This document shows positions 34,423-41,952 of a stretch of DNA of 47,077 bases, one piece after another (the first letter of the stretch is position 1; every line of letters starts with the position of its first letter). The notes below the pieces were generated by a model that was not told where the DNA came from, did not search any database, and saw only the letters and a list, made by a program, of their open reading frames with translations. Source of the DNA: Bacteroidaceae bacterium (lineage in GTDB: Bacteria; Bacteroidota; Bacteroidia; Bacteroidales; Bacteroidaceae); assembly GCA_017516885.1 (NCBI GenBank), contig JAFXAR010000052.1, positions 1 through 47,077 of the forward strand. Direction: 5' to 3'. Position numbers and translations under genes: made by a program.

Positions 34423-34800
34423 TTACTTATCCCTTATCCTCTCTTCATATATCTTTTCAAACTGCTTGCGAATTTTCTCAATCTCCGCCTTCTCTTGAGG
34501 AGTCAACTCAAATTCACTCTCATCAATCTTGTCCTTGCCTGTGATTTTCTTAAGTTCCTCAACCAGCTTATCATTATACTTCTCAAGTTCCTTTTTGTCG
34601 GCAATTTCAGGCATTTCCTTTACGGCATCGTTGTACAGAGCCTTAACTTTGCTGAAAACTGCAGACATATTCTTTTTAACATCCTCCCTTGCGGGCATAT
34701 CCGAATCACTGCTGTCACGCACAGCCCTCAATGATTTCATTGCACCATCACACCCAACAAGCGCACACGCTAAAACAACAAGCAATATAGTTCTTTTCAT
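34423..34800 (-). CDS. small coiled-coil lipoprotein
   Basis: 125 aa. Lipobox LACALVGC at C17. The mature part is highly charged and helical with a predicted coiled coil over ~45-120 (many Lys/Glu, PQEKAEIEKIRKQFEKIYEE at the end). Not recognised. Downstream neighbour sialidase is convergent. Its promoter side opens on the repeat-rich region at 34907-35470. Confidence 0.65.
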   Translation of the reverse strand: MKRTILLVVLACALVGCDGAMKSLRAVRDSSDSDMPAREDVKKNMSAVFSKVKALYNDAVKEMPEIADKKELEKYNDKLVEELKKITGKDKIDESEFELTPQEKAEIEKIRKQFEKIYEERIRDK

Positions 34801-34906
34801 ATTTTTTTAATTGATATATAATTAGCGCGAAAATATAAACAAAAAGCAACAATTGCAAACAAAATAAAGAATGTGTTAAGAAACTGTTTAAAAAATATGA
34901 AAAAAA

Positions 34907-35200
34907 ACAGCAAAACGTGTCACTGAAACATCAAATTTCAGTCCTCCTCTGCCCGTACCTTAGATTTGCGCAAGAGAGGTGGATTCAAAACAAAGTTTTG
35001 AAGACGGAGGAGTTTGGGCATTAAACACATGAATATAATCATCTACTCCTCAGTCTTGCAACTATGTTGCAAGCCAGCTCCTCTTATCATGAGGAGCACT
35101 TGGAATGTTTTTCCGCGCAGAATGTCCATCCCGCGGCGAAGCGAGGGATCTCAAACCGCGTAATAAGAGATACCACCCTTTGGTTCGGAATGACAGAGAC
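34907..35200 (+). repeat. multi-hairpin repeat, unit A
   Basis: About 290 bp with several short hairpins: TTCAAAAC/GTTTTGAA, CTTGCAAC/GTTGCAAG and GCTCCTC/GAGGAGC, then CCGCGGCGAAGCGAGG and TCAAACCGCG. It is ~85-90% alike to unit B. In this copy the first CCTCCTCT hairpin is interrupted. The stretch 34801-34906 before it holds only the upstream region of the small lipoprotein gene. Confidence 0.7.
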
Positions 35201-35204
35201 TATG

Positions 35205-35470
35205 AATAACAACAGTAAAACGTGTCACTTGAACATCAAATCTCAGTCCTCCTCTGTTCATAGAGGAGGTGGATTCAAAACGAAGTTTTGAAGACGGAGG
35301 AGTTGGGGCATTAAGCATATGCATATTATTCATCTACTCCTCAGTCTTGCAACTTGTTGCAAGCCAGCTCCTCTTCGCATGAGGAGCACTTGGAATGTTT
35401 TTCCGCGCACCGTGTCATTCCGCGGCGAAGCGAGGGGTCTCAAACCGCGAAATAAGAGATGCCACACATG
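35205..35470 (+). repeat. multi-hairpin repeat, unit B
   Basis: Tandem, same-strand copy of unit A. The order of hairpins is CCTCCTCT/AGAGGAGG, TTCAAAAC/GTTTTGAA, CTTGCAAC/GTTGCAAG, GCTCCTC/GAGGAGC. It ends near AATAAGAGAT. The gap to the kinase stop (35471-35567) has no other feature. Confidence 0.7.
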
Positions 35471-35567
35471 TTGTTAGTTCACTGCGCTCATCAAGAACCT
35501 CTTTTATTTATTTTATTAAGGTATGGCCGGAATGAACAAAGAATAAAAATAGCTATTGGCAACTTCA

Positions 35568-37844
35568 TTATTTAGTAACAGGGCGCACGCTTCGGCCGTT
35601 GTAACGGGTGTACCAATTCGTGCTATGGTTACCACTGCTGAAGTACAGGTAGCACGCGTTGTCGGAATAACTCTCACGAGGCGTAGAACTCCAGTAGTAA
35701 CCGAAAGCCCCCTGGTTGTTAAGCGACGAACCATTACGCCAACCGGCAGCAGGAAAGAAGATGCTGTTGCCGTTCTTCTTGCTGGTTACCTTGCAGCCTT
35801 TTATACCGTTCTGTGTTGTCCATGTCCAGGTGCAGTTGCTGAGCAGTTCCTCAAACTCGGCCTTGGTGGGCAGGCGCCAGGTGCTGCCCCACTGCTTGCG
35901 GGCGACGTCATCTGAGAGTTCAAGCTTCCTTTTGTTGTCTACACGGCCATAGGAGCTGTTACTGCAATATTTTGTTATTTTGTCATATGAACCGTTACAC
36001 CATTTGTAGGTTGACCAGCTGTAATCCTCCTTGGTGCTGGTTTCGCCCCAGGCGTAGTGGTTGCCGTACTCTTCGGGCTTGCTTGCGCCTACATTGCAGG
36101 TGGCCCACTTGAGCCCGCTGGGCAAGCCTAAGTCAACATATTCGTGGCCGTTGATGGTGTTTTTATTTTGCGGCTGGGGCTTTGGCTTGGCTGTAAGGGT
36201 TAGGTTTATTGTCGCTGCCTGGCTGGTGAAGGTGTAGGTGTGCTCAAAGGTTTCGTAGCCTGTCTTTTTTACCATTATTTTATGAGTGCCTTGTTCAACC
36301 TTATAGCCGCTGATATATGATGTTCCAATATAACTGCCGTCTACATAAACTGATGCGCCGGTAGGATTAGTGCTTAAATTGAGCAATACGGTACTCTTTT
36401 TAATGTTTACGTCTATTGCAGCTGATTGACTATTGAAGATGTGGGTTTTCTCGTAGGTTTCATAACCTTCCTTCACTACCTTTATGGCGTGCTCGCCAAT
36501 GGAAATGGTTGCGTCTTTTAATGGTGTTTTGTCAAAGTATTTGCCGTCTACATATACATATGCGCCATTGGGCGCGCCTTTGATTTTAAGCTGGGTGGTT
36601 TGCTCTGCGGCGGGTTCTTCGGAAACTGTTTGCTGCAGTGGGGCTATTGTGTCTTTTTTATCGGTTTGTATGGTTGGAGTGTCTGCTTTTTGTGCAATTT
36701 GCTGTGCGGTGTCTTTAACACTGTCTCTTTTCACATCACCACCGCTGCCAAAGAGCATAAAGCCGCCCACCGTACCGCATATAATGGCAAGCAGGATTAT
36801 TATCCAAAGCCATTTGCTTTTCTTTTGGTTCTCTTCGGGCTGAGGTCTTGGTGCAGGCTCTGGGGCAACAGAGGGTGTTTCAACAACTTCAACTTCTATT
36901 TCATTTTCCTCAACTGCAGCGTTGCCGTTTGCTGTATTTTGGCCTGTTCCTGTTTTATCAATCGCAACTTCTGTCTCTTCGCTGCCTACTATTACATCTT
37001 GATTTTCCAACAACGCAATAAATTCTTTAACGCTCTGCGGGCGGCTGGATATTGCGGGCTGCATGGCGCTTTTTACCGCATTCCACGTTGATGCTGATAC
37101 ATTTGCCGGGCATGCGGGGAACGGCGCTGATACGAGGTCCATTGCATCGGCGGGGCGATTGTCTGTCAGCAGCCTGTAGAGGGTTGCGCCAAGCGAGTAG
37201 ATGTCGGTGGCGGGAGAAAAACTGCTTACGCCGCCGGCCTTGTACTGCTCCAGCGGGGCGTAGCCGTGGCTGATGCCCACAGGGGTGGTGCTGGTCTGGT
37301 GGCCGGCCTCGTCGTACTGCTTTGCAAGGCCAAAGTCTATGACTATGGCGTTGTCCTCACTGTCAAGAAGTATGTTGCCGGGCTTGATGTCGAGGTGCAT
37401 CATGTGTCGGCCGTGGATGAAGCCTATTGCCGATGCTATCTGTCGTATGTAGCGCAGAGCCTTTTCTTCGCTGAGTGCGGTGCAGGACGACAGGCTGCCG
37501 CCGCCAAAATACTTCATCACATAATAGGCTGTGCCGTTCTCCTCAAACACGTCAATTATAGGAACTATGTGTTTATGCTCAAGGGAGGCGATGCTGCGGG
37601 CCTCTTTCAGGAACTTCTGACGAAAGCGCTCAACAAGTTCCTTGCTGCCTACAGAGGGCACGGAAACATGCGAGCCGTCATCATCGCGGTTGCAGAGGTC
37701 TTTCATAAAGAACTCCTTGATTGCAACCTTGCGGCCAAGGGATGTCTGCTCGGCAAGGTATGTTATGCCAAATCCGCCCTGGCCAAGAATGCCAAGTATG
37801 CGGTATTTCCCATTCTGAAGTTCCTTTCCTGTATTTAGTTCCAT
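35568..37844 (-). CDS. receptor-like Ser/Thr kinase with two PEGA domains and a DGR-diversified FISUMP domain
   Basis: 758 aa. Kinase domain 14-280: glycine loop GQGGFG (21-26), Lys43, catalytic HLDIKPGN (Asp152), DFG 170-172. An acidic/Pro linker leads to one membrane helix (~345-366). Outside follow two PEGA domains (~419-480 and 487-550) and a FISUMP domain (565-758), a C-type-lectin-like fold. The kinase should be cytoplasmic and the rest periplasmic. The final 175 bp (35579-35753) are a DGR-type variable region; variable residues lie between 704 and 751. It follows its paralogue by 68 bp on the same strand, probably co-transcribed. The ligand and phosphorylation targets are unknown. No phosphatase is adjacent. 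Confidence 0.88.
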   Translation of the reverse strand: MELNTGKELQNGKYRILGILGQGGFGITYLAEQTSLGRKVAIKEFFMKDLCNRDDDGSHVSVPSVGSKELVERFRQKFLKEARSIASLEHKHIVPIIDVFEENGTAYYVMKYFGGGSLSSCTALSEEKALRYIRQIASAIGFIHGRHMMHLDIKPGNILLDSEDNAIVIDFGLAKQYDEAGHQTSTTPVGISHGYAPLEQYKAGGVSSFSPATDIYSLGATLYRLLTDNRPADAMDLVSAPFPACPANVSASTWNAVKSAMQPAISSRPQSVKEFIALLENQDVIVGSEETEVAIDKTGTGQNTANGNAAVEENEIEVEVVETPSVAPEPAPRPQPEENQKKSKWLWIIILLAIICGTVGGFMLFGSGGDVKRDSVKDTAQQIAQKADTPTIQTDKKDTIAPLQQTVSEEPAAEQTTQLKIKGAPNGAYVYVDGKYFDKTPLKDATISIGEHAIKVVKEGYETYEKTHIFNSQSAAIDVNIKKSTVLLNLSTNPTGASVYVDGSYIGTSYISGYKVEQGTHKIMVKKTGYETFEHTYTFTSQAATINLTLTAKPKPQPQNKNTINGHEYVDLGLPSGLKWATCNVGASKPEEYGNHYAWGETSTKEDYSWSTYKWCNGSYDKITKYCSNSSYGRVDNKRKLELSDDVARKQWGSTWRLPTKAEFEELLSNCTWTWTTQNGIKGCKVTSKKNGNSIFFPAAGWRNGSSLNNQGAFGYYWSSTPRESYSDNACYLYFSSGNHSTNWYTRYNGRSVRPVTK
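35579..35753 (-). other. DGR-like variable region VR1
   Basis: Compared base by base with 37930-38104, all differences fall in 17 codons (35593-35734). 24 of 25 are in codon positions 1 or 2; on the sense strand adenine is present in one of the two copies in 22 of 25. Third positions and all other codons are identical apart from one AAC/GAA pair. The 3' end AGCGTGCGCCCTGT is identical, GC-rich and marks the end of similarity, as expected for an initiation-of-mutagenic-homing-like site. No template repeat is present here. Confidence 0.88.
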
Positions 37845-37912
37845 AGTGCTATTGTTGTAAAGTTTCTAAGAAGCTGCCCCAAAAGACAGAGAAAGCATGT
37901 CATTTCAACAAA

Positions 37913-39961
37913 TCATTCGTTATCAATTACAGGGCGCACGCTTTGGCCGTCGTTACGGTCGCTCCAATTCGTGAAATGGCTATCACTGTCGAAGTACAGG
38001 TAGCACGCTTCGCTGGAAAGACTCTCACGAGGCGTAGAACTCCAGTAGTAACCGTCAGTCCCCTGGTAGTTAAGCGACGTACCACTACGCCAACCGGCAG
38101 CAGGGAGGAAGATGCTGTTGCCGTTCTTCTTGCTGGTTACTTTGTAACCTTCTACTCCGTTCTGAGTTGTCCAGGTCCAGGTGCAGTTATTTTCATTGCA
38201 CAGTTCGTCAAACTCGGCTTTGGTGGGCAAGCGCCAGCTGCTGCCCCACTCATTGCAGGCAACGTCGTAGGTGGGGTAGCCGCCTATGTCGCTGAAGTTC
38301 TTGCCGTAGGTTACGCTGTTACCTGAACTGTAATTGCTCTTGGTAGAGATTTCGCCCCAGGCGTAGTGGTTGCCGTAACCTTGGGGCTTGCTTGCGCCTA
38401 CATTGCAGGTGGCCCATTTTACGCTTAGGCCTAAGTCTACATATTCGTGGCCGTTGATTTTGCCTTTGGAGGATATTGTTTCTTGTGGCTGTGGTTTTGC
38501 TTTGGCTGCAAGGTTCACAGTTATTGCTGCTGCATGGCTGTTGAATGTGTGTTTTTTCTCGTAGGTTTCATAACCGTCTTTTGCTACCTTTATGGTGTGC
38601 TCGCCAATGGAAATGGTTGCGCCTTTTAATGGTGTTTCATCAAAGTATTTGCCGTCTACATATACGTTTGCGCCGTCAGGTGCTCCATTTATTTTAAGTT
38701 GGGCAGTTTGCTCAACTTCGGGTTCTGCAGGGACTATTTGCTTCAGCGGGGTTATTGTATCTTTTTTATCGGTTTGTATGGTTGGAGTGTCTGCTTTTTG
38801 TGCAATTTGCCCTGCGGTCTCTTTGGCGCTGTCTTTCTTTATATCGCTGCCGCCGCCAAAGAGCATAAAGCCGACTGCTGCACCGCATATTATAAGCAAC
38901 AGCAAAATTACTATCCAAAGACCTTTTCCGCTCTTTTTCTCTTTTGGGCGGTTAGAGTTTTCTGCCTGTTTTGGAGTAACAGAGGGAGTTTCTGCAACTT
39001 CTGTAGCAATTTCTTCCTCTGCAACAGCATTATTACTGCCGCTTGCAATCTTTTGGCCTGTTCCCATTGAAAGGCTGGTTGCATCGCTCTCAAATTTTGT
39101 CTCTTTACTTTCCACTAACCTCAAGAATTCCCCAACGCTCTGCGGACGTCTGCCTATTGCAGGCTGCATGGCAGCTTCAACAGCTGAACGGACTGAAGCT
39201 GAAATGCCTTCAGGGAGTTCGGGAAGCCCGAAGTTCATAACTTCGCTTGCCTTTGGCGGGCGTGTGCCGGTCAAAAGGAAAAAGAGCGTTGCACCGAGGG
39301 CGTAGATGTCGGTTACCGGGGTAAAGGTTTTCAGCGCTCCTGCCTCATATTGCTCAAGCGGGGCATAGCCCTCGCTGATGCCTATTCCGGCGCTGCTGGT
39401 CTGAGAACCGCTCTCGTCGTAATGCTTGGAGATTCCGAAGTCTATAAGTACGGCATTTCCGTTTTTACCCAACATTATGTTTGCCGGCTTTACATCAAGA
39501 TGAAGAAGATTGGAGGCATGAACTTCCTTTAGCGCCTTGCCGACTTGGCATATATATTTTACGGCCAATGCTTCGGGAAGTGCGCCGTTCTCGTCAACAA
39601 GCGCCTTTAGGCTTTTGCCTTCAAGGTACTCCATAACGTAGTATGCTGTGCCGTTCTCCTCAAATACGTCGTGAATCTTTATTATGTGGGAATTTCCAAA
39701 AGAGGCTATCAGGCGGGCCTCTTTCAGGAACTTCTGCTTGAAGCGCTCAACCAAGTCCTTGCTGCCTACCGAAGGGACTGAGACAAATGAACTGGTTTCA
39801 TCGCGGTTGCAGAGGTCTTTCATGAAGAACTCCTTGATTGCCACCTTGCGGCAAAGGGCCGTTTGCTCGGCAAGGTAAGTTATACCAAAGCCGCCCTGGC
39901 CAAGAATGCCAAGTATGCGGTATTTCCCATTCTGAAGTTCTTTTCCTGTATTTAGTTCCAT
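37913..39961 (-). CDS. receptor-like Ser/Thr kinase with one PEGA domain and a DGR-diversified FISUMP domain
   Basis: 682 aa paralogue of the product of 35568-37844. The first ~50 residues are almost identical; the kinase has Lys43, catalytic HLDVKPAN, DFG as IDFGIS. Then a linker, one membrane helix (~347-368), one PEGA domain (~421-485, against two in the paralogue) and the FISUMP domain. The last 175 bp of similarity (37930-38104) form the second variable region, with variable residues 626-673. The kinase and linker have diverged by ordinary substitutions, while the variable region differs only in the adenine-type pattern. It is the first gene of the pair; TATATTCG near 39988 may be its -7 element. 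Confidence 0.88.
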   Translation of the reverse strand: MELNTGKELQNGKYRILGILGQGGFGITYLAEQTALCRKVAIKEFFMKDLCNRDETSSFVSVPSVGSKDLVERFKQKFLKEARLIASFGNSHIIKIHDVFEENGTAYYVMEYLEGKSLKALVDENGALPEALAVKYICQVGKALKEVHASNLLHLDVKPANIMLGKNGNAVLIDFGISKHYDESGSQTSSAGIGISEGYAPLEQYEAGALKTFTPVTDIYALGATLFFLLTGTRPPKASEVMNFGLPELPEGISASVRSAVEAAMQPAIGRRPQSVGEFLRLVESKETKFESDATSLSMGTGQKIASGSNNAVAEEEIATEVAETPSVTPKQAENSNRPKEKKSGKGLWIVILLLLIICGAAVGFMLFGGGSDIKKDSAKETAGQIAQKADTPTIQTDKKDTITPLKQIVPAEPEVEQTAQLKINGAPDGANVYVDGKYFDETPLKGATISIGEHTIKVAKDGYETYEKKHTFNSHAAAITVNLAAKAKPQPQETISSKGKINGHEYVDLGLSVKWATCNVGASKPQGYGNHYAWGEISTKSNYSSGNSVTYGKNFSDIGGYPTYDVACNEWGSSWRLPTKAEFDELCNENNCTWTWTTQNGVEGYKVTSKKNGNSIFLPAAGWRSGTSLNYQGTDGYYWSSTPRESLSSEACYLYFDSDSHFTNWSDRNDGQSVRPVIDNE
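37930..38104 (-). other. DGR-like variable region VR2
   Basis: Partner of the variable region at 35579-35753. Similarity on the 5' side turns ordinary just beyond CCTGCTGCCGG (TTT versus CTC, then synonymous changes) and on the 3' side ends after CCCTGT, so the edited block has sharp limits. Variable codons include AGC, GAC, TTC, AAC and TAC, all reachable from AAC by changing adenine only. Confidence 0.88.
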
Positions 39962-40206
39962 AGTGATATTGTTTAGTGACTTCGTAATATGCGCGAATAT
40001 ATTAAAAATTGTTTAAATATCATAAGAAACAGCGTATATTTCTATAAAACAATTACCGAAAGGGGATTTTCAAGGCACATGCTAAGCACAGACGAGGTTT
40101 GTGCCGCGTGGGTTACGGCAAGGCCACATTATCAATAAGTCTCAAACCACGAAACAAGAGATGCCTCGTCGCTGCGCTCTGCCGGCAAGACAAAGACTAT
40201 AAATAA
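39962..40206. other. intergenic stretch with partial repeat
   Basis: From 39962 to about 40137 nothing is recognised beyond the likely kinase promoter. From 40138 to 40206 TCTCAAACCACGAAACAAGAG to AATAACAAC matches the tail of the multi-hairpin repeat family (partial unit). Confidence 0.4.
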
Positions 40207-40470
40207 CAACAGCAAAACGTGTCACTGAAACATCATATCACAGTCCTCCTCTGCCCGTAGAGGAGGTGGATTCAAAACAAAGTTTTGAAGACGGAGGAGT
40301 TGCGTAAACCACACAGTTCATCCCGAACCCTGCGTGAGGGATCTCAAACCGCATAAATAAGAGATACTTCGTCGCTGCGCTCTGCCGGCATGACAAAAAA
40401 ACGCGAAAGCCTACTCCTCAGCCTTGCAACAAGTTGCAAGCCAGCTCCTCTTCGCATGAAGAGCACTTAG
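40207..40470 (+). repeat. multi-hairpin repeat, unit C (modules reordered)
   Basis: Starts like units A and B with ACAGCAAAACGTGTCAC and the complete CCTCCTCT/AGAGGAGG and TTCAAAAC/GTTTTGAA hairpins. The TCAAACCGC-AAGAGAT module comes next, before the CTTGCAAC/GTTGCAAG and GCTCCTC hairpins, whereas A and B have it last. The two kinase genes are thus bracketed by this family. Confidence 0.65.
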
Positions 40471-40518
40471 CCCGAACAAAAGCCACAGGGCGGTGTGCAA
40501 TGATTAACAAACAAGCCA

Positions 40519-40554
40519 AAGCGGGCTGTGTCAAAATTTTGACACAGCCCGCTT
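40519..40554. terminator. ribosomal-protein operon terminator
   Basis: Perfect 18-bp arms (40519-40536 and 40537-40554), no loop, centre AAAATTTT; 29 bp past the DUF4295 stop on the minus strand. Confidence 0.85.
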
Positions 40555-40583
40555 GTGTATATTTGAACCTTTAGGTTTCTTTA

Positions 40584-40736
40584 TTACTTCTTCAAAGCCT
40601 CATCAGCCTTGCTCTGTACCAACATCTCCTCAGCGAACATGTAAGCACCGGTCTTAGGTGACTTAACCAACTTTACAACCTTTACGAATTTCTCCTTGTC
40701 ACCTGTCTGGAGGGTTGCGACTGCTTTCTTAGCCAT
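40584..40736 (-). CDS. DUF4295 small protein
   Basis: 50 aa, starting MAKKAVATLQTGDKEKFVKV and ending DEALKK. I recognise it as DUF4295, a small Bacteroidota protein regularly found after rpmG. It is basic; a ribosome-linked role is suggested by its place in the L28-L33 operon but not shown. The ATG at 40736 lies 7 bp after the rpmG stop. Confidence 0.85.
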   Translation of the reverse strand: MAKKAVATLQTGDKEKFVKVVKLVKSPKTGAYMFAEEMLVQSKADEALKK

Positions 40737-40743
40737 ATCTTAA

Positions 40744-40932
40744 TTACTTAATTTCTTTGTGAACGGTTACTCTCTTCAAATATGGGTTGTATTTCTTCAA
40801 CTCCAAACGCTCTGTTGTGTTCTTGCGGTTCTTTGTTGTGATGTAACGTGACATACCGGGAACACCACTGTTCTTCTGCTCGGTGCACTCAAGTATCACC
40901 TGAACACGGTTACCTTTTACCTTCTTAGCCAT
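40744..40932 (-). CDS. rpmG: 50S ribosomal protein L33
   Basis: 62 aa ribosomal protein with the L33 core [20 protein letters not shown] and [15 protein letters not shown]. It has one Cys instead of the zinc-binding pairs, so it is the C-minus type. It lies 17 bp after rpmB, followed closely by the DUF4295 gene. Confidence 0.96.
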   Translation of the reverse strand: MAKKVKGNRVQVILECTEQKNSGVPGMSRYITTKNRKNTTERLELKKYNPYLKRVTVHKEIK

Positions 40933-40949
40933 ACTGCTTCCTCCTTTAA

Positions 40950-41210
40950 TTAACCGATTACCTTAATTTCTTCCCAAGCGACATGGCCCTTCTTTACAGC
41001 ATCCTTCAATGCTGCATCGAGACCTACTCGATTGATAGTTTTCAACCCCGCTGCACTCACGCGCAACTGAATCCAACAATCTTCTTCTACATAGAAGAAC
41101 TTCTTAGTAAACAAGTTCACATTGAAAAGACGCTTTGTTCTTCTCTTTGAGTGTGATACGTTGTTACCCACCATTGCTTTTTTACCGGTGATTTGACAAA
41201 TCTTAGACAT
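40950..41210 (-). CDS. rpmB: 50S ribosomal protein L28
   Basis: 86 aa with the L28 start [33 protein letters not shown], and [17 protein letters not shown]-minus type. First gene of the leftward operon rpmB-rpmG-DUF4295, read from the promoter at 41261-41292. Confidence 0.96.
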   Translation of the reverse strand: MSKICQITGKKAMVGNNVSHSKRRTKRLFNVNLFTKKFFYVEEDCWIQLRVSAAGLKTINRVGLDAALKDAVKKGHVAWEEIKVIG

Positions 41211-41260
41211 CTCTATATATTTTTTTGTTTATTCTTTTGATACCTACTCAAAACAGAGTG

Positions 41261-41292
41261 CAAAGATATAGGTTTTTGAATAATCTTGCAAA
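41261..41292 (-). promoter_or_regulatory. rpmB operon promoter
   Basis: Minus-strand TTTG (41289-41292), 20-nt spacer, TATCTTTG (41261-41268). About 50 bp upstream of the rpmB ATG. Confidence 0.7.
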
Positions 41293-41356
41293 TAAATCTC
41301 CAAATATTTTCGGAAAGGGTTTAATTTTTATTAAGATTATAAAGAAACCTCAAAGG

Positions 41357-41851
41357 TTATCTTTCCATTTCATCTATCGCCATTTCAAGAACGGCCTTTA
41401 CTGTGTTTCTAATATTTTCAGCACGCCCTTTATCCTGAAGCCTCAGAAGCCTTGATGTAACTTTGCCACGGAGAAACACAGCAGTCCACACTGTGCCCAC
41501 TGGTTTTTCCGCACTTCCTCCGCCCGGGCCTGCAATGCCCGACGTTGCCACCGCGCAGCCGGCATTCATGAGCGCGGCCACTCCGGCTGCCATCTGCACA
41601 ACCGTCTCCTCGCTTACAGCGCCGGCCGTATCAAGCGTCTCCTTCCTTACACCCAAGACACCGCTCTTAATATCATTGTGGTAGGCTACCACCCCGCCGC
41701 GCATAACCGACGAACAGCCGGGCACAGAGGTTACAGCCGCCGATATTGCGCCGCCGGTGCAGCTTTCAGCAGTTGCAAAAGCAATGTCATTCTTCTGCAA
41801 AAGCGCTACCAATTCGGCAGCAAGAGCATCTATGTCCTTATTGCAACACAT
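41357..41851 (-). CDS. pncC: nicotinamide-nucleotide amidase (CinA C-terminal domain protein)
   Basis: 164 aa stand-alone CinA C-terminal domain. Motifs ATAESCTGG (~29-37), YHNDIKSGVLGV and ATSGIAGPGGGSAEKPVGTVW fit the deamidase that recycles NMN to NaMN in the pyridine nucleotide cycle. The N-terminal CinA domain is absent, the usual form of PncC. The ATG at 41851 is separated by only a few bases from the inverted-repeat element at 41855. Convergent with nothing; tsaD lies upstream on the same strand. Confidence 0.85.
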   Translation of the reverse strand: MCCNKDIDALAAELVALLQKNDIAFATAESCTGGAISAAVTSVPGCSSVMRGGVVAYHNDIKSGVLGVRKETLDTAGAVSEETVVQMAAGVAALMNAGCAVATSGIAGPGGGSAEKPVGTVWTAVFLRGKVTSRLLRLQDKGRAENIRNTVKAVLEMAIDEMER

Positions 41852-41854
41852 TAT

Positions 41855-41946
41855 AAGAAGGTGTTTAAATTTCTAAAAAATATTTTTCTTATTGAGGCTG
41901 TATTGTTTGTTTCGCCATGGCGATATAAATTCAAACAGCTTCTAAG
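41855..41946 (+). repeat. dispersed inverted-repeat element, copy 3
   Basis: Ends GGTGTTTAAATTTCTAAAAA and ATATAAATTCAAACAGCTTC are inverted repeats. The core matches copy 2 (21017-21104, opposite strand) almost base for base and copy 1 partly. It fills the gap between pncC and the tsaD stop (41953). Confidence 0.75.
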
Positions 41947-41952
41947 AAGCAC

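Noticed and set aside
34907-35470. CRISPR array
   Set aside because: The two units are ~265-295 bp long and made of hairpin modules with no regular spacers or cas genes.
35579-38104. Ordinary divergence or gene conversion explaining the C-terminal differences
   Set aside because: Ordinary divergence would leave third-position changes and gene conversion would leave none; instead changes are dense but limited to adenine-type positions.
34801-40583. Template repeat or reverse transcriptase for the variable regions
   Set aside because: Searched by eye for a third copy of the invariant block; only the two kinase genes carry it, and no frame in the gaps is long enough for a reverse transcriptase.
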